Part shown: positions 1-6,148 of the stretch, in pieces
Layout of the letters: every line of letters starts with the position of its first letter
Position numbering within the stretch: the stretch's first letter is position 1
From: an uncultured Clostridium sp.
GTDB taxonomy: Bacteria; Bacillota_A; Clostridia; Lachnospirales; Lachnospiraceae
DNA length: 7,717 nt
NCBI GenBank assembly: GCA_900556965.1
Contig: USQV01000035.1
Location: 1 to 7,717, forward strand
Direction of reading: 5' to 3'
Translations under genes and position numbers: made by a program
Notes under the pieces: generated by a model
Database searches by the model: none
What the model saw: the letters and a program-made list of their open reading frames with translations, nothing else
What the model was told of the DNA's origin: nothing

Positions 1-1
1 C

Positions 2-118
2 CCCATCAAGCCGCCTTATGCCGTATATTTCCAGGGTGGTCTTACCTGGTATCATGCAAAGTTTGGAATCCAGATGTCACTTCAGAAGCTTTTAGATGCC
101 GGTCTTGTTACACTGTGA
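2..118 (+). CDS. 3' end of an unidentified gene (partial)
   Basis: Reading from base 2, an open frame of 38 codons runs to a TGA at 116-118. It ends two bases before the strong ribosome binding site of the next gene, which is typical of an operon junction. The other two forward frames give cysteine-rich or stop-containing translations, so this frame is the best choice. The visible tail has a hydrophobic-aromatic stretch (YAVYFQGGLTWYHAKFGI) and ends in LLDAGLVTL. I do not recognise the family. It does not look like the C-terminus of Maf, which often lies near radC in Firmicutes. No function is proposed. The start lies outside the window. Confidence 0.6.
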   Translation, partial: PIKPPYAVYFQGGLTWYHAKFGIQMSLQKLLDAGLVTL

Positions 119-120
119 TC

Positions 121-128
121 GGAGGTGA
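121..128 (+). promoter_or_regulatory. Strong ribosome binding site of the DUF4321-type gene
   Basis: GGAGGTGA is a near-perfect match to the anti-Shine-Dalgarno sequence and lies six bases before the ATG at 135. It fixes the start of the small membrane protein gene and supports that gene being real rather than a chance frame. Confidence 0.85.
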
Positions 129-134
129 CAGCGC

Positions 135-386
135 ATGCGGTCTAAAAATTCGTGGGTACTGCTCCTGATGATATTGTCGGGGATCGTTCTCGGAGGATTT
201 ATCGGAGAGATGGCGGAAGGGATCCCGTTCCTTTCGTGGCTGAATTTCGGAGAATCCTTTGGCCTTAAGGATCCTCTGGTCTTAAATCTTGGGATTCTTG
301 TGATCACGTTTGGTCTTACTATCCGGATCACCATGGCCAGCATCATCGGTGTTATCATTGCAGTCCTTGCCTATCGTTTCATTTAG
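135..386 (+). CDS. Small membrane protein, DUF4321-like
   Basis: An 83-residue hydrophobic protein. Residues about 6-26 form a first membrane segment (WVLLLMILSGIVLGGFIGEM). A polar loop with PFLSWLNFGESFGL follows, and residues about 46-82 form one or two further hydrophobic segments ending in AYRFI. The glycine-rich first helix, the LSWLNFG loop and the repeated Ile/Gly tail match my memory of DUF4321, a family of unknown function found mainly in Clostridia close to radC and the mre genes. The start is set by a strong ribosome binding site at 121-128. The gene follows the upstream partial gene by 16 bases and precedes radC by 52 bases. Its position suggests a link to envelope growth, but that is inference; no catalytic residues are visible. 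Confidence 0.8.
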   Translation: MRSKNSWVLLLMILSGIVLGGFIGEMAEGIPFLSWLNFGESFGLKDPLVLNLGILVITFGLTIRITMASIIGVIIAVLAYRFI

Positions 387-387
387 G

Positions 388-428
388 GGATCAGGATCAG
401 AAGGTACTTGGAGAGCCGAAAGGATCAG
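388..428 (+). repeat. Three GGATCAG heptamers in the gap before radC
   Basis: The heptamer GGATCAG occurs at 388-394, 394-400 and 422-428. The first two share one base. All lie between the stop of the small membrane protein and the radC start, and the last overlaps the probable radC ribosome binding site (AGGTG at 427-431). A 5-base inverted repeat, GGTAC at 403-407 and GTACC at 431-435, brackets part of the gap. Role unknown; it may be chance in a GATC-rich sequence. Confidence 0.45.
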
Positions 429-438
429 GTGTACCAAT

Positions 439-1140
439 ATGAAACAGGAAGCAAAAAAAACAATGAAAATGCTCCCGGTCTCGGAGCGTCCTTATGAAAA
501 GGCACTGGAATACGGGACAGAGAGTCTTTCTGATGCGGAGCTTATTGCTGTTATCCTAAGGAGCGGCACAAGGGAATTTACAGCAAGGGATCTGGCGGAG
601 GAGGTTTTGTCACTGGGCGATCCGCCGGGTCTTTCCGGACTCCTGCATCATACCATGCCGGATTTTAAGGCAATCCGGGGGATCGGAAATGTTAAGGCGA
701 TCCAGCTTGCTGCCATCGGCGAGCTTTCAAGAAGGATCTGGAAGGCCGCCCGCACCGGCGAGGAGCTGTGCTTTTCCCATCCGGCTGTGATCGCTGATTA
801 TTTTATGGAGGATATGCGTCATAAGGAGCAGGAAAATATCAAGCTTCTGATACTGAACACAAAAAATATCCTTTTAAAAGCAGTTAATTTATCGAAAGGA
901 ACGGTAAATGCGTCTTTAGCCACCCCGAGAGAGATCTTTATCGAGGCGCTCAGGTATCGCGGAACCTCTGTGATCCTGATCCATAACCATCCCAGCGGTG
1001 ATGCGGAGCCGAGCAGCGAGGACTGCCTGTTCACCCGCAGAGTTGAGGAGGCCGGGAAGCTTATGGGAATTCCGTTGTTAGATCATATTATTATCGGGGA
1101 TACTTCTTATGTGAGCCTGAAAGAACGGGGAATCTTGTAA
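439..1140 (+). CDS. radC: RadC family protein (JAMM/MPN+ domain)
   Basis: A 233-residue protein of the RadC (UPF0758) family, close to the usual length of about 225-230. The N-terminal part has the typical ERPYEKALEYGTESLSDAELIAVILRSG stretch (residues 17-43), given here only to locate it. A helix-hairpin-helix follows at about 76-95 (FKAIRGIGNVKAIQLA). The C-terminal half is a JAMM metal-binding domain with HNHPSGD at 182-188 and PSSED at 191-195, giving H182, H184 and D195 as zinc ligands and E132 as the likely catalytic glutamate. The name comes from an old DNA-repair assignment that did not hold up; the biochemical role is unknown. The frame is open further upstream to an ATG at 310, but that would overlap the preceding gene and add an unrelated 43-residue tail. 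ATG 439 has an AGGTG at 427-431 and gives the family length. The stop is three bases before mreC. Confidence 0.93.
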   Translation: MKQEAKKTMKMLPVSERPYEKALEYGTESLSDAELIAVILRSGTREFTARDLAEEVLSLGDPPGLSGLLHHTMPDFKAIRGIGNVKAIQLAAIGELSRRIWKAARTGEELCFSHPAVIADYFMEDMRHKEQENIKLLILNTKNILLKAVNLSKGTVNASLATPREIFIEALRYRGTSVILIHNHPSGDAEPSSEDCLFTRRVEEAGKLMGIPLLDHIIIGDTSYVSLKERGIL

Positions 1141-1143
1141 ATT

Positions 1144-1989
1144 ATGAAAAATACCAGATATGTTTTATTCGGCCTGTCTGTACTCTGCGTCTGTATGATC
1201 GGTATCACGACTCTTAACAGCGGGCTTTTAAATCCGTTAAGAGACGCAGTCGGCTATGTGCTCGTGCCGATCCAGTCTGGGATCAACCGGGCAGGAAGCG
1301 GAATATATAATGAGGTCAGAAACCTCGGCACGATGAAAAAAGCACAGAAGGAAAATGAAGCGCTCAAGGCAAGAGTCGACGAACTGACAGAGGAGAACAC
1401 CAGACTGCGAAGTGAACAGCAGGAGCTGGAAAGATTAAGAGAATTGTATGAACTGGACAGCCAGTATATGCAGTATAATAAAGTAGGTGCGCGTATCATT
1501 GCAAAGGATACCGGAAGCTGGTTCTCCGTATTCCGTATCGATAAAGGATCCGATGACGGCATCATGGAAAACATGAATGTGATCGCAGGCGGCGGTCTTG
1601 TCGGGATCGTCACGGACGTAGGAGCCAATTATGCCACGGTTCGATCCATCATCGATGATTCCAGCCGCGTGAGCGCCATGGCTCAGCAATCCGGAGATAC
1701 CTGTATGGTATCGGGAGACCTTAAGCTGTTCAATGAGGGGCGGCTTAAGCTGGGATATATGGAAAAGGATGATGACATCAAGGATGGAGATATGATCGTA
1801 ACCTCCAATATCAGTGAAAAATTTCTTCCGGGGCTTCTGATCGGATACGCGACGGATATAACTGTTGACTACAATGACAATCTGACAAAATCCGGATATG
1901 TGATCCCGGCAGCCCGATTCGACAGGCTGCAGGAGGTTCTCGTGATTACGGATTTAAAAAATGCGGGGCCGGAATTTAATGAACAGTAG
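1144..1989 (+). CDS. mreC: Rod shape-determining protein MreC
   Basis: A 281-residue bitopic membrane protein of the elongasome. It has a short cytoplasmic N-terminus, a single membrane helix at about 6-24, a coiled coil at about 62-108 rich in Glu, Lys, Arg and Leu heptads, and an extracytoplasmic two-beta-barrel MreC domain at about 113-270. The domain contains the family-typical GSWFSVFRIDKGSDDGI and GGGLVGIVTDVG stretches and IVTSNISEKFLPGLLIGY near 218-235. MreC dimers are known to bind and activate the PBP2-RodA synthase, both encoded in this window. The start lies three bases after the radC stop with only a weak GGGG at 1127-1130 upstream, so coupling to radC translation is likely. mreB, which normally sits directly before mreC, is missing here. 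The 3' end overlaps mreD by 11 bases. Confidence 0.95.
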   Translation: MKNTRYVLFGLSVLCVCMIGITTLNSGLLNPLRDAVGYVLVPIQSGINRAGSGIYNEVRNLGTMKKAQKENEALKARVDELTEENTRLRSEQQELERLRELYELDSQYMQYNKVGARIIAKDTGSWFSVFRIDKGSDDGIMENMNVIAGGGLVGIVTDVGANYATVRSIIDDSSRVSAMAQQSGDTCMVSGDLKLFNEGRLKLGYMEKDDDIKDGDMIVTSNISEKFLPGLLIGYATDITVDYNDNLTKSGYVIPAARFDRLQEVLVITDLKNAGPEFNEQ

Positions 1990-2509
1990 CTTAAAACAGA
2001 TCAGCCTGAATCTGATCCTTATCATACTTGCTTTTTCCATACAGACCTGTGTGTTTCCGCTGATACCGTTTTTATCAGCCTATCCAAATTTGATGCTGAT
2101 CCTGATCTTCTCCTTTGGATTTATTCGGGGAAGTGCCTCCGGAATGACATACGGCTTAGTAGCAGGACTTTTGATGGATCTTTCATCCGGAGGAGCTCTG
2201 GGGTTTTATACGTTGTTTTTTATCTGGATGGGATATGTGAACGGAATCGGAACCAAATATTATTATGAGGATTACATTACGCTTCCGCTGGCTTTAAGCG
2301 CAGCAAATGAGCTGGCATATAATCTGTATCTTTATGTATTTGGCTTCCTTTTGCGCGGCCGCTTAAGCTTTGGATATTATCTGATCAATAATATTCTCCC
2401 GGAAACCATTTTTACTGTGGTAACGACGCTGGCTGTGTATCGGGTGTTCCTGTTTATCAGCCGCAAGATGGAAGAAATAGGAAAAAGGAGAGACACGACG
2501 ATTGTTTAG
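1979..2509 (+). CDS. mreD: Rod shape-determining protein MreD
   Basis: A 176-residue polytopic membrane protein, the usual MreD size. Hydrophobic segments are at about 8-24, 36-66, 72-92, 99-124 and 138-162, ending in a charged cytoplasmic tail (SRKMEEIGKRRD). The central GLVAGLLMDLSSGGALGFYTLFF stretch (residues 59-81) is characteristic of the family. MreD works with MreC at the membrane to regulate the PBP2-RodA pair. I chose ATG 1979 (MNSSLKQ) rather than the in-frame ATG at 1961, because the former has GGGG and GGA elements 5-10 bases upstream and avoids a charged MRGRNL extension; this choice is not certain. It overlaps the end of mreC by 11 bases and the start of the PBP2 gene by 8 bases, so the three genes are probably translated together. 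Confidence 0.92.
   Translation: MNSSLKQISLNLILIILAFSIQTCVFPLIPFLSAYPNLMLILIFSFGFIRGSASGMTYGLVAGLLMDLSSGGALGFYTLFFIWMGYVNGIGTKYYYEDYITLPLALSAANELAYNLYLYVFGFLLRGRLSFGYYLINNILPETIFTVVTTLAVYRVFLFISRKMEEIGKRRDTTIV
2485..2492 (+). promoter_or_regulatory. Ribosome binding site setting the TTG start of PBP2
   Basis: AAGGAGAG lies inside the 3' end of mreD, nine bases before a TTG at 2502. No in-frame ATG occurs before residue 55 of the PBP2 frame, which would be after the membrane anchor, so this site decides the TTG start. Confidence 0.75.
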
Positions 2510-5381
2510 GGATCTATTTGAAATACTTAAGGAGTATGTGAAAAAGCTTCTGACATCCAGAACGTTTATCCTCGGTATCGTGTTTACGTTTTTATTCAGC
2601 ACACTTGTCATCAGGCTGTTCCGGCTTCAGATCATTGAAGGAGAGGACTACCAGAATGACTACATGACCCTGACGGAAAAGACGGTTCGGATCGCCAGCA
2701 CTAGAGGAAATATCTTCGATAAAAACGGCAATGTACTGGCCTATAATAAGCTTGCCTATAATGTCACGATACAGGATAAGGGAGATTATTCCGGATCGGC
2801 AGAAAAAAACCGGATGCTTCTTGAGCTTGTCCGTATCCTTGCACGCCATGGAGAAAAGGTGCAGGGAGACTTTTCTATTGGGCTGGATTCTTCCGGTGAG
2901 ATGATCTTTACAACAACGAGCGATACGGCAAAACGCCGCTTTTTAAGTGATTATTATGGACTGAAATCTCCGACAGAGCTCGATAAAGAGGATGGCTCCA
3001 CACCCTCTGATGTAACGCCTAGAGAGCTCTTTGAGAGCAAAGTAAAATATTATGGTCTCGACAAGCTTACCGATGAAAACGGAGCTCCTCTTGAGATATC
3101 CGATGAGGAAGCCCTTTCGATCATCAATATCCGCTACACGATGGGCTTTACGGCGTACCGAAAATATGAGTCCACCACCATTGCCATAAATGTGAGCAAG
3201 GAAACAATGACAGATGTGCTTGAAAACTCTGCAAGCCTCAAGGGTGTTGATATCGAAAAGACGACGATAAGAGTCTATAACGACAGCATCTATTTTGCCC
3301 CGATCATCGGTTATATCGGAAAGATCTGGGATGATGAGCTGGACAAGCTAAAGGAAACTAACTCAGACTATGAGATCACGGATATTGTGGGAAAGACCGG
3401 TATCGAGGCTTCTATGGAGGACGAGCTTCAGGGAAAAAAAGGATCTCAGACCATGTATGTGGACAGCCTTGGTCGTATTCTTGAAGTAGTAAGCCGCACG
3501 GAGCCTCAGGCAGGAAAGGATGTTTACCTTACGATAGACAGAGATCTTCAGATCGGTATCTATCATATTTTAGAGCAGCAGCTGGCGGGTGTCATTACCA
3601 ATAAGCTGGTAAATCGGGATCTGGAGCAGGGAGATTACAGAAAGGCATCCAATATCCCCATTCCGGTAAAGGACGTTTATTTCCAGCTCATCAATAACAA
3701 TGTCCTCAATATGAGCGAATTTTCAGCCGAGGAAGCATCTGCGGTGGAAAAATCCATCTACAGTAAATACAGCCACTCCCGGGAGCAGATCCTTGCCGGG
3801 ATCGAGGATGAGCTGATGAGAGAGAATGCATCTAAGCTCTGCGATCTTCCGGAGGATATGTTTGCGTATATGCAATACATCTACAGCTTTCTGGTAAGCT
3901 CGGATATTATAAAGACAGACCGGATGGATACAAACTCCGAGAGCTATAAGGCGTGGAAGGATGATACCATCAGCCTCAGAGATTACCTTTACCGGGGGAT
4001 TGCCGAGAGCTGGATCGATACGACAAAGCTTAAGATCGAGGATAAGTATTCCGATGCGGATAAGATCTATCAGATCATCGTGGACTATGTATCGGAGGAT
4101 CTGAAAACAGATCCTGCGTTTGCAAAGAAAATATATCGTTACCTGATCAACAACGGAACGATCTCAGGAAAAGAGATCTGTCTTTCCCTGTTTTCTCAGA
4201 ATATTCTGGCCTATGACGAGTCCGAAGTACGGATGCTGGAGGCAAACGGAGATGAATATGCCTTTCAGTTTATCCGCAGCAAGATATCCGATATCGAGAT
4301 CACACCGGCTCAGCTGGCTTTAGATCCATGCTCTGCCAGCTGTGTGGTCACGGACGTCAATACAGGAGAGGTGAGAGCGCTCGTAACGTATCCGAGCTAT
4401 GACAATAACAAATTCTCGGGAACGGTAGATGCAGCGTATTACAATAAATTAAATAATGACCTGTCCCTGCCACTGTTTAATAATGCGACTCAGGCACAGA
4501 AGGCCCCCGGCTCCACCTTTAAGCCAATCATCGCCGTTGCTGCACTGGAGGAAAAAGCAGTCGGGCTTACGGAGACCATCACCTGTACGGGTCAGTACGG
4601 AGAGATCACTCCGCATCTGCGCTGCTGGATCTACCCGGGTCAGCATGGCCCTCTTGATGTAGAGCACGGCATTATGAACTCCTGTAATGTTTTCTTTGCA
4701 GAAATGGGACACAGACTTTCCATGGATGAAAACGGAAGCTATACACCGGAGCTGGGAATCGAAAAGATCCGAAAATATGCAGCCATGTTTGGTTTGGATG
4801 AGACCTCGGGAATCGAAATATCGGAGAAGCCGCCGCAGATGACAACAGAAAAACCGGAGGCTTCCTCCATCGGTCAGGGCAATAACTCCTACTCCAATGT
4901 CCAGCTGGCGCGTTATATCACCGCGATCGCCAATAAGGGAAATGTATTTAAGCTCAGCCTTCTGGATAAGGTGACGGACTCACAGGGAGAGCTATTAGAG
5001 GATTACACGCCGCAGCTTCGTTCCACTGTCGATGTTGCTGACAGCACATGGAATGTAGTCCACAGCGGCATGAGAAAGGTAATTTCTGACGGCTCCGCGA
5101 AAAAGATATTCAGCGATCTTGAAGTGGATATCGCCGGAAAGACAGGAACGGCCGAGGAAGTGAAGAATGGCCATACGATCAACCATGCCTTCTTCGTGTC
5201 CTTTGCACCGTATCAGAACCCGGAGATCGCAGTGACGGTAAATATTCCTTACGGATATTCTTCATCGAATGCGGCATCGGCAGCCAAGAATATATATCGT
5301 TACTATTATGGATATACAGACCTGAATTACATTCTGAATAACAGCGCATTGAAGGTATCCAATGTGGAGATCGGAGATTAA
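2502..5381 (+). CDS. mrdA: Penicillin-binding protein 2 (class B, elongation transpeptidase) with a large insertion
   Basis: A 959-residue class B penicillin-binding protein that cross-links peptidoglycan during elongation, partner of RodA. It has a short cytoplasmic tail, one membrane helix at about 20-40, and a pedestal domain with TRGNIFDKNGNVLAYN at 68-82 and IVGKTGIEASMEDELQG at 295-311. The transpeptidase domain shows the three expected motifs: SxxK as S671-T-F-K674 (S671 is the acylated nucleophile), SxN as S727-C-N729, and KTG(T) at 880-883. Known PBP2 proteins run from about 630 to 720 residues. The excess here is mostly residues 363-605, a charged, helical stretch between LTIDRDLQ (343-350) and the first strand of the catalytic domain (CVVTDVNTGEVRALVTYPSYD, 614-634). 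No PASTA domains are seen. The start is TTG with a good ribosome binding site, overlapping mreD by 8 bases; minC follows after 13 bases. pbp2 and mrdA are functional names; pbpA and pbpH are alternatives in Bacillus. Confidence 0.94.
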   Translation: MFRDLFEILKEYVKKLLTSRTFILGIVFTFLFSTLVIRLFRLQIIEGEDYQNDYMTLTEKTVRIASTRGNIFDKNGNVLAYNKLAYNVTIQDKGDYSGSAEKNRMLLELVRILARHGEKVQGDFSIGLDSSGEMIFTTTSDTAKRRFLSDYYGLKSPTELDKEDGSTPSDVTPRELFESKVKYYGLDKLTDENGAPLEISDEEALSIINIRYTMGFTAYRKYESTTIAINVSKETMTDVLENSASLKGVDIEKTTIRVYNDSIYFAPIIGYIGKIWDDELDKLKETNSDYEITDIVGKTGIEASMEDELQGKKGSQTMYVDSLGRILEVVSRTEPQAGKDVYLTIDRDLQIGIYHILEQQLAGVITNKLVNRDLEQGDYRKASNIPIPVKDVYFQLINNNVLNMSEFSAEEASAVEKSIYSKYSHSREQILAGIEDELMRENASKLCDLPEDMFAYMQYIYSFLVSSDIIKTDRMDTNSESYKAWKDDTISLRDYLYRGIAESWIDTTKLKIEDKYSDADKIYQIIVDYVSEDLKTDPAFAKKIYRYLINNGTISGKEICLSLFSQNILAYDESEVRMLEANGDEYAFQFIRSKISDIEITPAQLALDPCSASCVVTDVNTGEVRALVTYPSYDNNKFSGTVDAAYYNKLNNDLSLPLFNNATQAQKAPGSTFKPIIAVAALEEKAVGLTETITCTGQYGEITPHLRCWIYPGQHGPLDVEHGIMNSCNVFFAEMGHRLSMDENGSYTPELGIEKIRKYAAMFGLDETSGIEISEKPPQMTTEKPEASSIGQGNNSYSNVQLARYITAIANKGNVFKLSLLDKVTDSQGELLEDYTPQLRSTVDVADSTWNVVHSGMRKVISDGSAKKIFSDLEVDIAGKTGTAEEVKNGHTINHAFFVSFAPYQNPEIAVTVNIPYGYSSSNAASAAKNIYRYYYGYTDLNYILNNSALKVSNVEIGD

Positions 5382-5382
5382 A

Positions 5383-5387
5383 GGGGG
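5383..5387 (+). promoter_or_regulatory. Ribosome binding site of minC
   Basis: A GGGGG core within AAGGGGGAT lies seven bases before ATG 5395. It favours this start over the in-frame ATG at 5362, which lies inside the PBP2 coding region and lacks a comparable site. Confidence 0.7.
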
Positions 5388-5394
5388 ATCTTGT

Positions 5395-6060
5395 ATGAAA
5401 AATGCGGTAGTAATTAAAGGGAACAAAGCCGGTATGAGTGTGATCTTAGATCCGGAGCTTCCCTTTGAGGAGCTTCTTACGGCTGTGAAAAACAAATTCA
5501 GGGAAACCTCACGCTTCTGGGGGTCTGTCCAGATGACGCTTACCTTGGAGGGAAGAAGACTGACTGCAGAGGAGGAATTCCGGATCGTAAATACGATCAC
5601 GGAAAACTCCAATGTGGAGATCCTATGCCTTCTTGATCCCGACGGAGAACGGATCCAACGATGTGAGAAGGCACTGAATGAAAAGCTGATGGAGCTGTCT
5701 GCCGCAACCGGCCAGTTCTATAAAGGAAACCTGCGAAACGGGGACGTTCTGGAATCGGAGGCAAGCATCGTCGTCATCGGAGACGTGGAAAAAGGAGCCC
5801 GGGTTGCTGCAAAGGGAAATGTCATCATCCTGGGCAGTCTTAAAGGCTCCGTGTTCGCAGGCATCACCGGAAATCTGAATGCCGTGGTCGTGGCATTTGA
5901 AATGGCGCCCACCCAGATCAAGATCTCCGATCTTTCGTTTCAGAAGGCAGGAAAGGGCAGACTTCTTTCCCGCGGCCCGATGATGGTTCTTGTAGAAAAT
6001 GGGAGAATTTGTGAGGAACCAATTAAAAAGAGCTTTTTAAATGCATTAAATTTCATTTAA
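5395..6060 (+). CDS. minC: Septum site-determining protein MinC
   Basis: A 221-residue FtsZ-assembly inhibitor of normal length. The N-terminal alpha/beta domain (about 1-80, with KNAVVIKGNKAGMSVIL and a long helix at 22-36) is the part that acts on FtsZ in characterised MinC. A linker helix (about 84-104) leads to the C-terminal right-handed beta-helix (about 107-200), whose turns are visible as repeated hydrophobic-Gly units (SIVVIGDVEKGARVAAKGNVIILGSLKGSVFAG, 124-156, cited as a region). This domain dimerises and binds MinD. At the conserved MinD-binding loop, where many MinC proteins have RSGQ, this one has R114-N-G-D117. The gene starts 13 bases after PBP2. It ends 88 bases before minD, so unlike most Min operons minC and minD are not overlapped. 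Confidence 0.93.
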   Translation: MKNAVVIKGNKAGMSVILDPELPFEELLTAVKNKFRETSRFWGSVQMTLTLEGRRLTAEEEFRIVNTITENSNVEILCLLDPDGERIQRCEKALNEKLMELSAATGQFYKGNLRNGDVLESEASIVVIGDVEKGARVAAKGNVIILGSLKGSVFAGITGNLNAVVVAFEMAPTQIKISDLSFQKAGKGRLLSRGPMMVLVENGRICEEPIKKSFLNALNFI

Positions 6061-6063
6061 TAC

Positions 6064-6092
6064 TGGAAAATTTTCTGATTATCATGTAAAAT
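6064..6092 (+). promoter_or_regulatory. Candidate sigma-A promoter before minD
   Basis: TGGAAA at 6064-6069 (four of six matches to TTGACA) is followed after 17 bases by TAAAAT at 6087-6092 (five of six matches to TATAAT). It lies in the only sizeable gap in the mreC-rodA run and is AT-rich relative to its surroundings. If used, transcripts would start near 6099 and carry a leader of about 50 bases into minD. Prediction from consensus only. Confidence 0.45.
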
Positions 6093-6101
6093 ATATGGGT
6101 A

Positions 6102-6120
6102 GCAGGAGCCTATTTCCTGC
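6102..6120 (+). promoter_or_regulatory. Leader hairpin upstream of minD
   Basis: GCAGGA at 6102-6107 pairs with TCCTGC at 6115-6120, leaving a 7-base loop; one G-U pair could extend the stem inward. There is no run of T after it, so it is not an intrinsic terminator. It begins just after the expected transcription start of the candidate promoter and ends 14 bases before the minD ribosome binding site. It could stabilise the 5' end of the minDE-rodA message or be a processing point; the function is inferred. Confidence 0.45.
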
Positions 6121-6134
6121 GGACAATTGAATAC

Positions 6135-6140
6135 AGGAGG
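6135..6140 (+). promoter_or_regulatory. Strong ribosome binding site of minD
   Basis: AGGAGG lies eight bases before ATG 6149, the ideal sequence and spacing. It is much stronger than the site for minE, in keeping with a need for ample MinD. Confidence 0.8.
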
Positions 6141-6148
6141 ATATTCTT

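Noticed and set aside
310..438. A longer radC reading frame starting at ATG 310
   Set aside because: It would overlap the small membrane protein by 77 bases and add 43 residues unlike any RadC N-terminus; ATG 439 gives the family length.
1254..1689. Antisense open frames opposite mreC and similar minus-strand frames elsewhere (for example 6473-6829, 5262-5612)
   Set aside because: They lie wholly opposite well-supported genes, have odd Ser/Ile/Arg-rich compositions, lack ribosome binding sites of note, and match no family I recognise.
1961..1978. ATG 1961 as the mreD start
   Set aside because: It adds a charged MRGRNL extension with a poor ribosome binding site; ATG 1979 is preferred, although not proven.
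4456..4662. A short forward frame inside PBP2 (68 codons)
   Set aside because: It overlaps the SxxK region of PBP2 in another frame and has a Pro/Arg/Ser-rich shadow composition.
5358..5622. A 15-base direct repeat (TCCAATGTGGAGATC at 5358-5372 and 5608-5622)
   Set aside because: Both copies are in coding sequence and encode the same common SNVEI peptide in frame; flanks are unrelated, so chance with shared codon use is the simplest explanation.
6023..6040. Inverted repeat TTAAAAAG-AG-CTTTTTAA near the end of minC as a terminator
   Set aside because: It lies inside the coding region, is nearly all A-T pairs with a 2-base centre, and would form only a weak stem; no GC-rich stem plus T-run is present.
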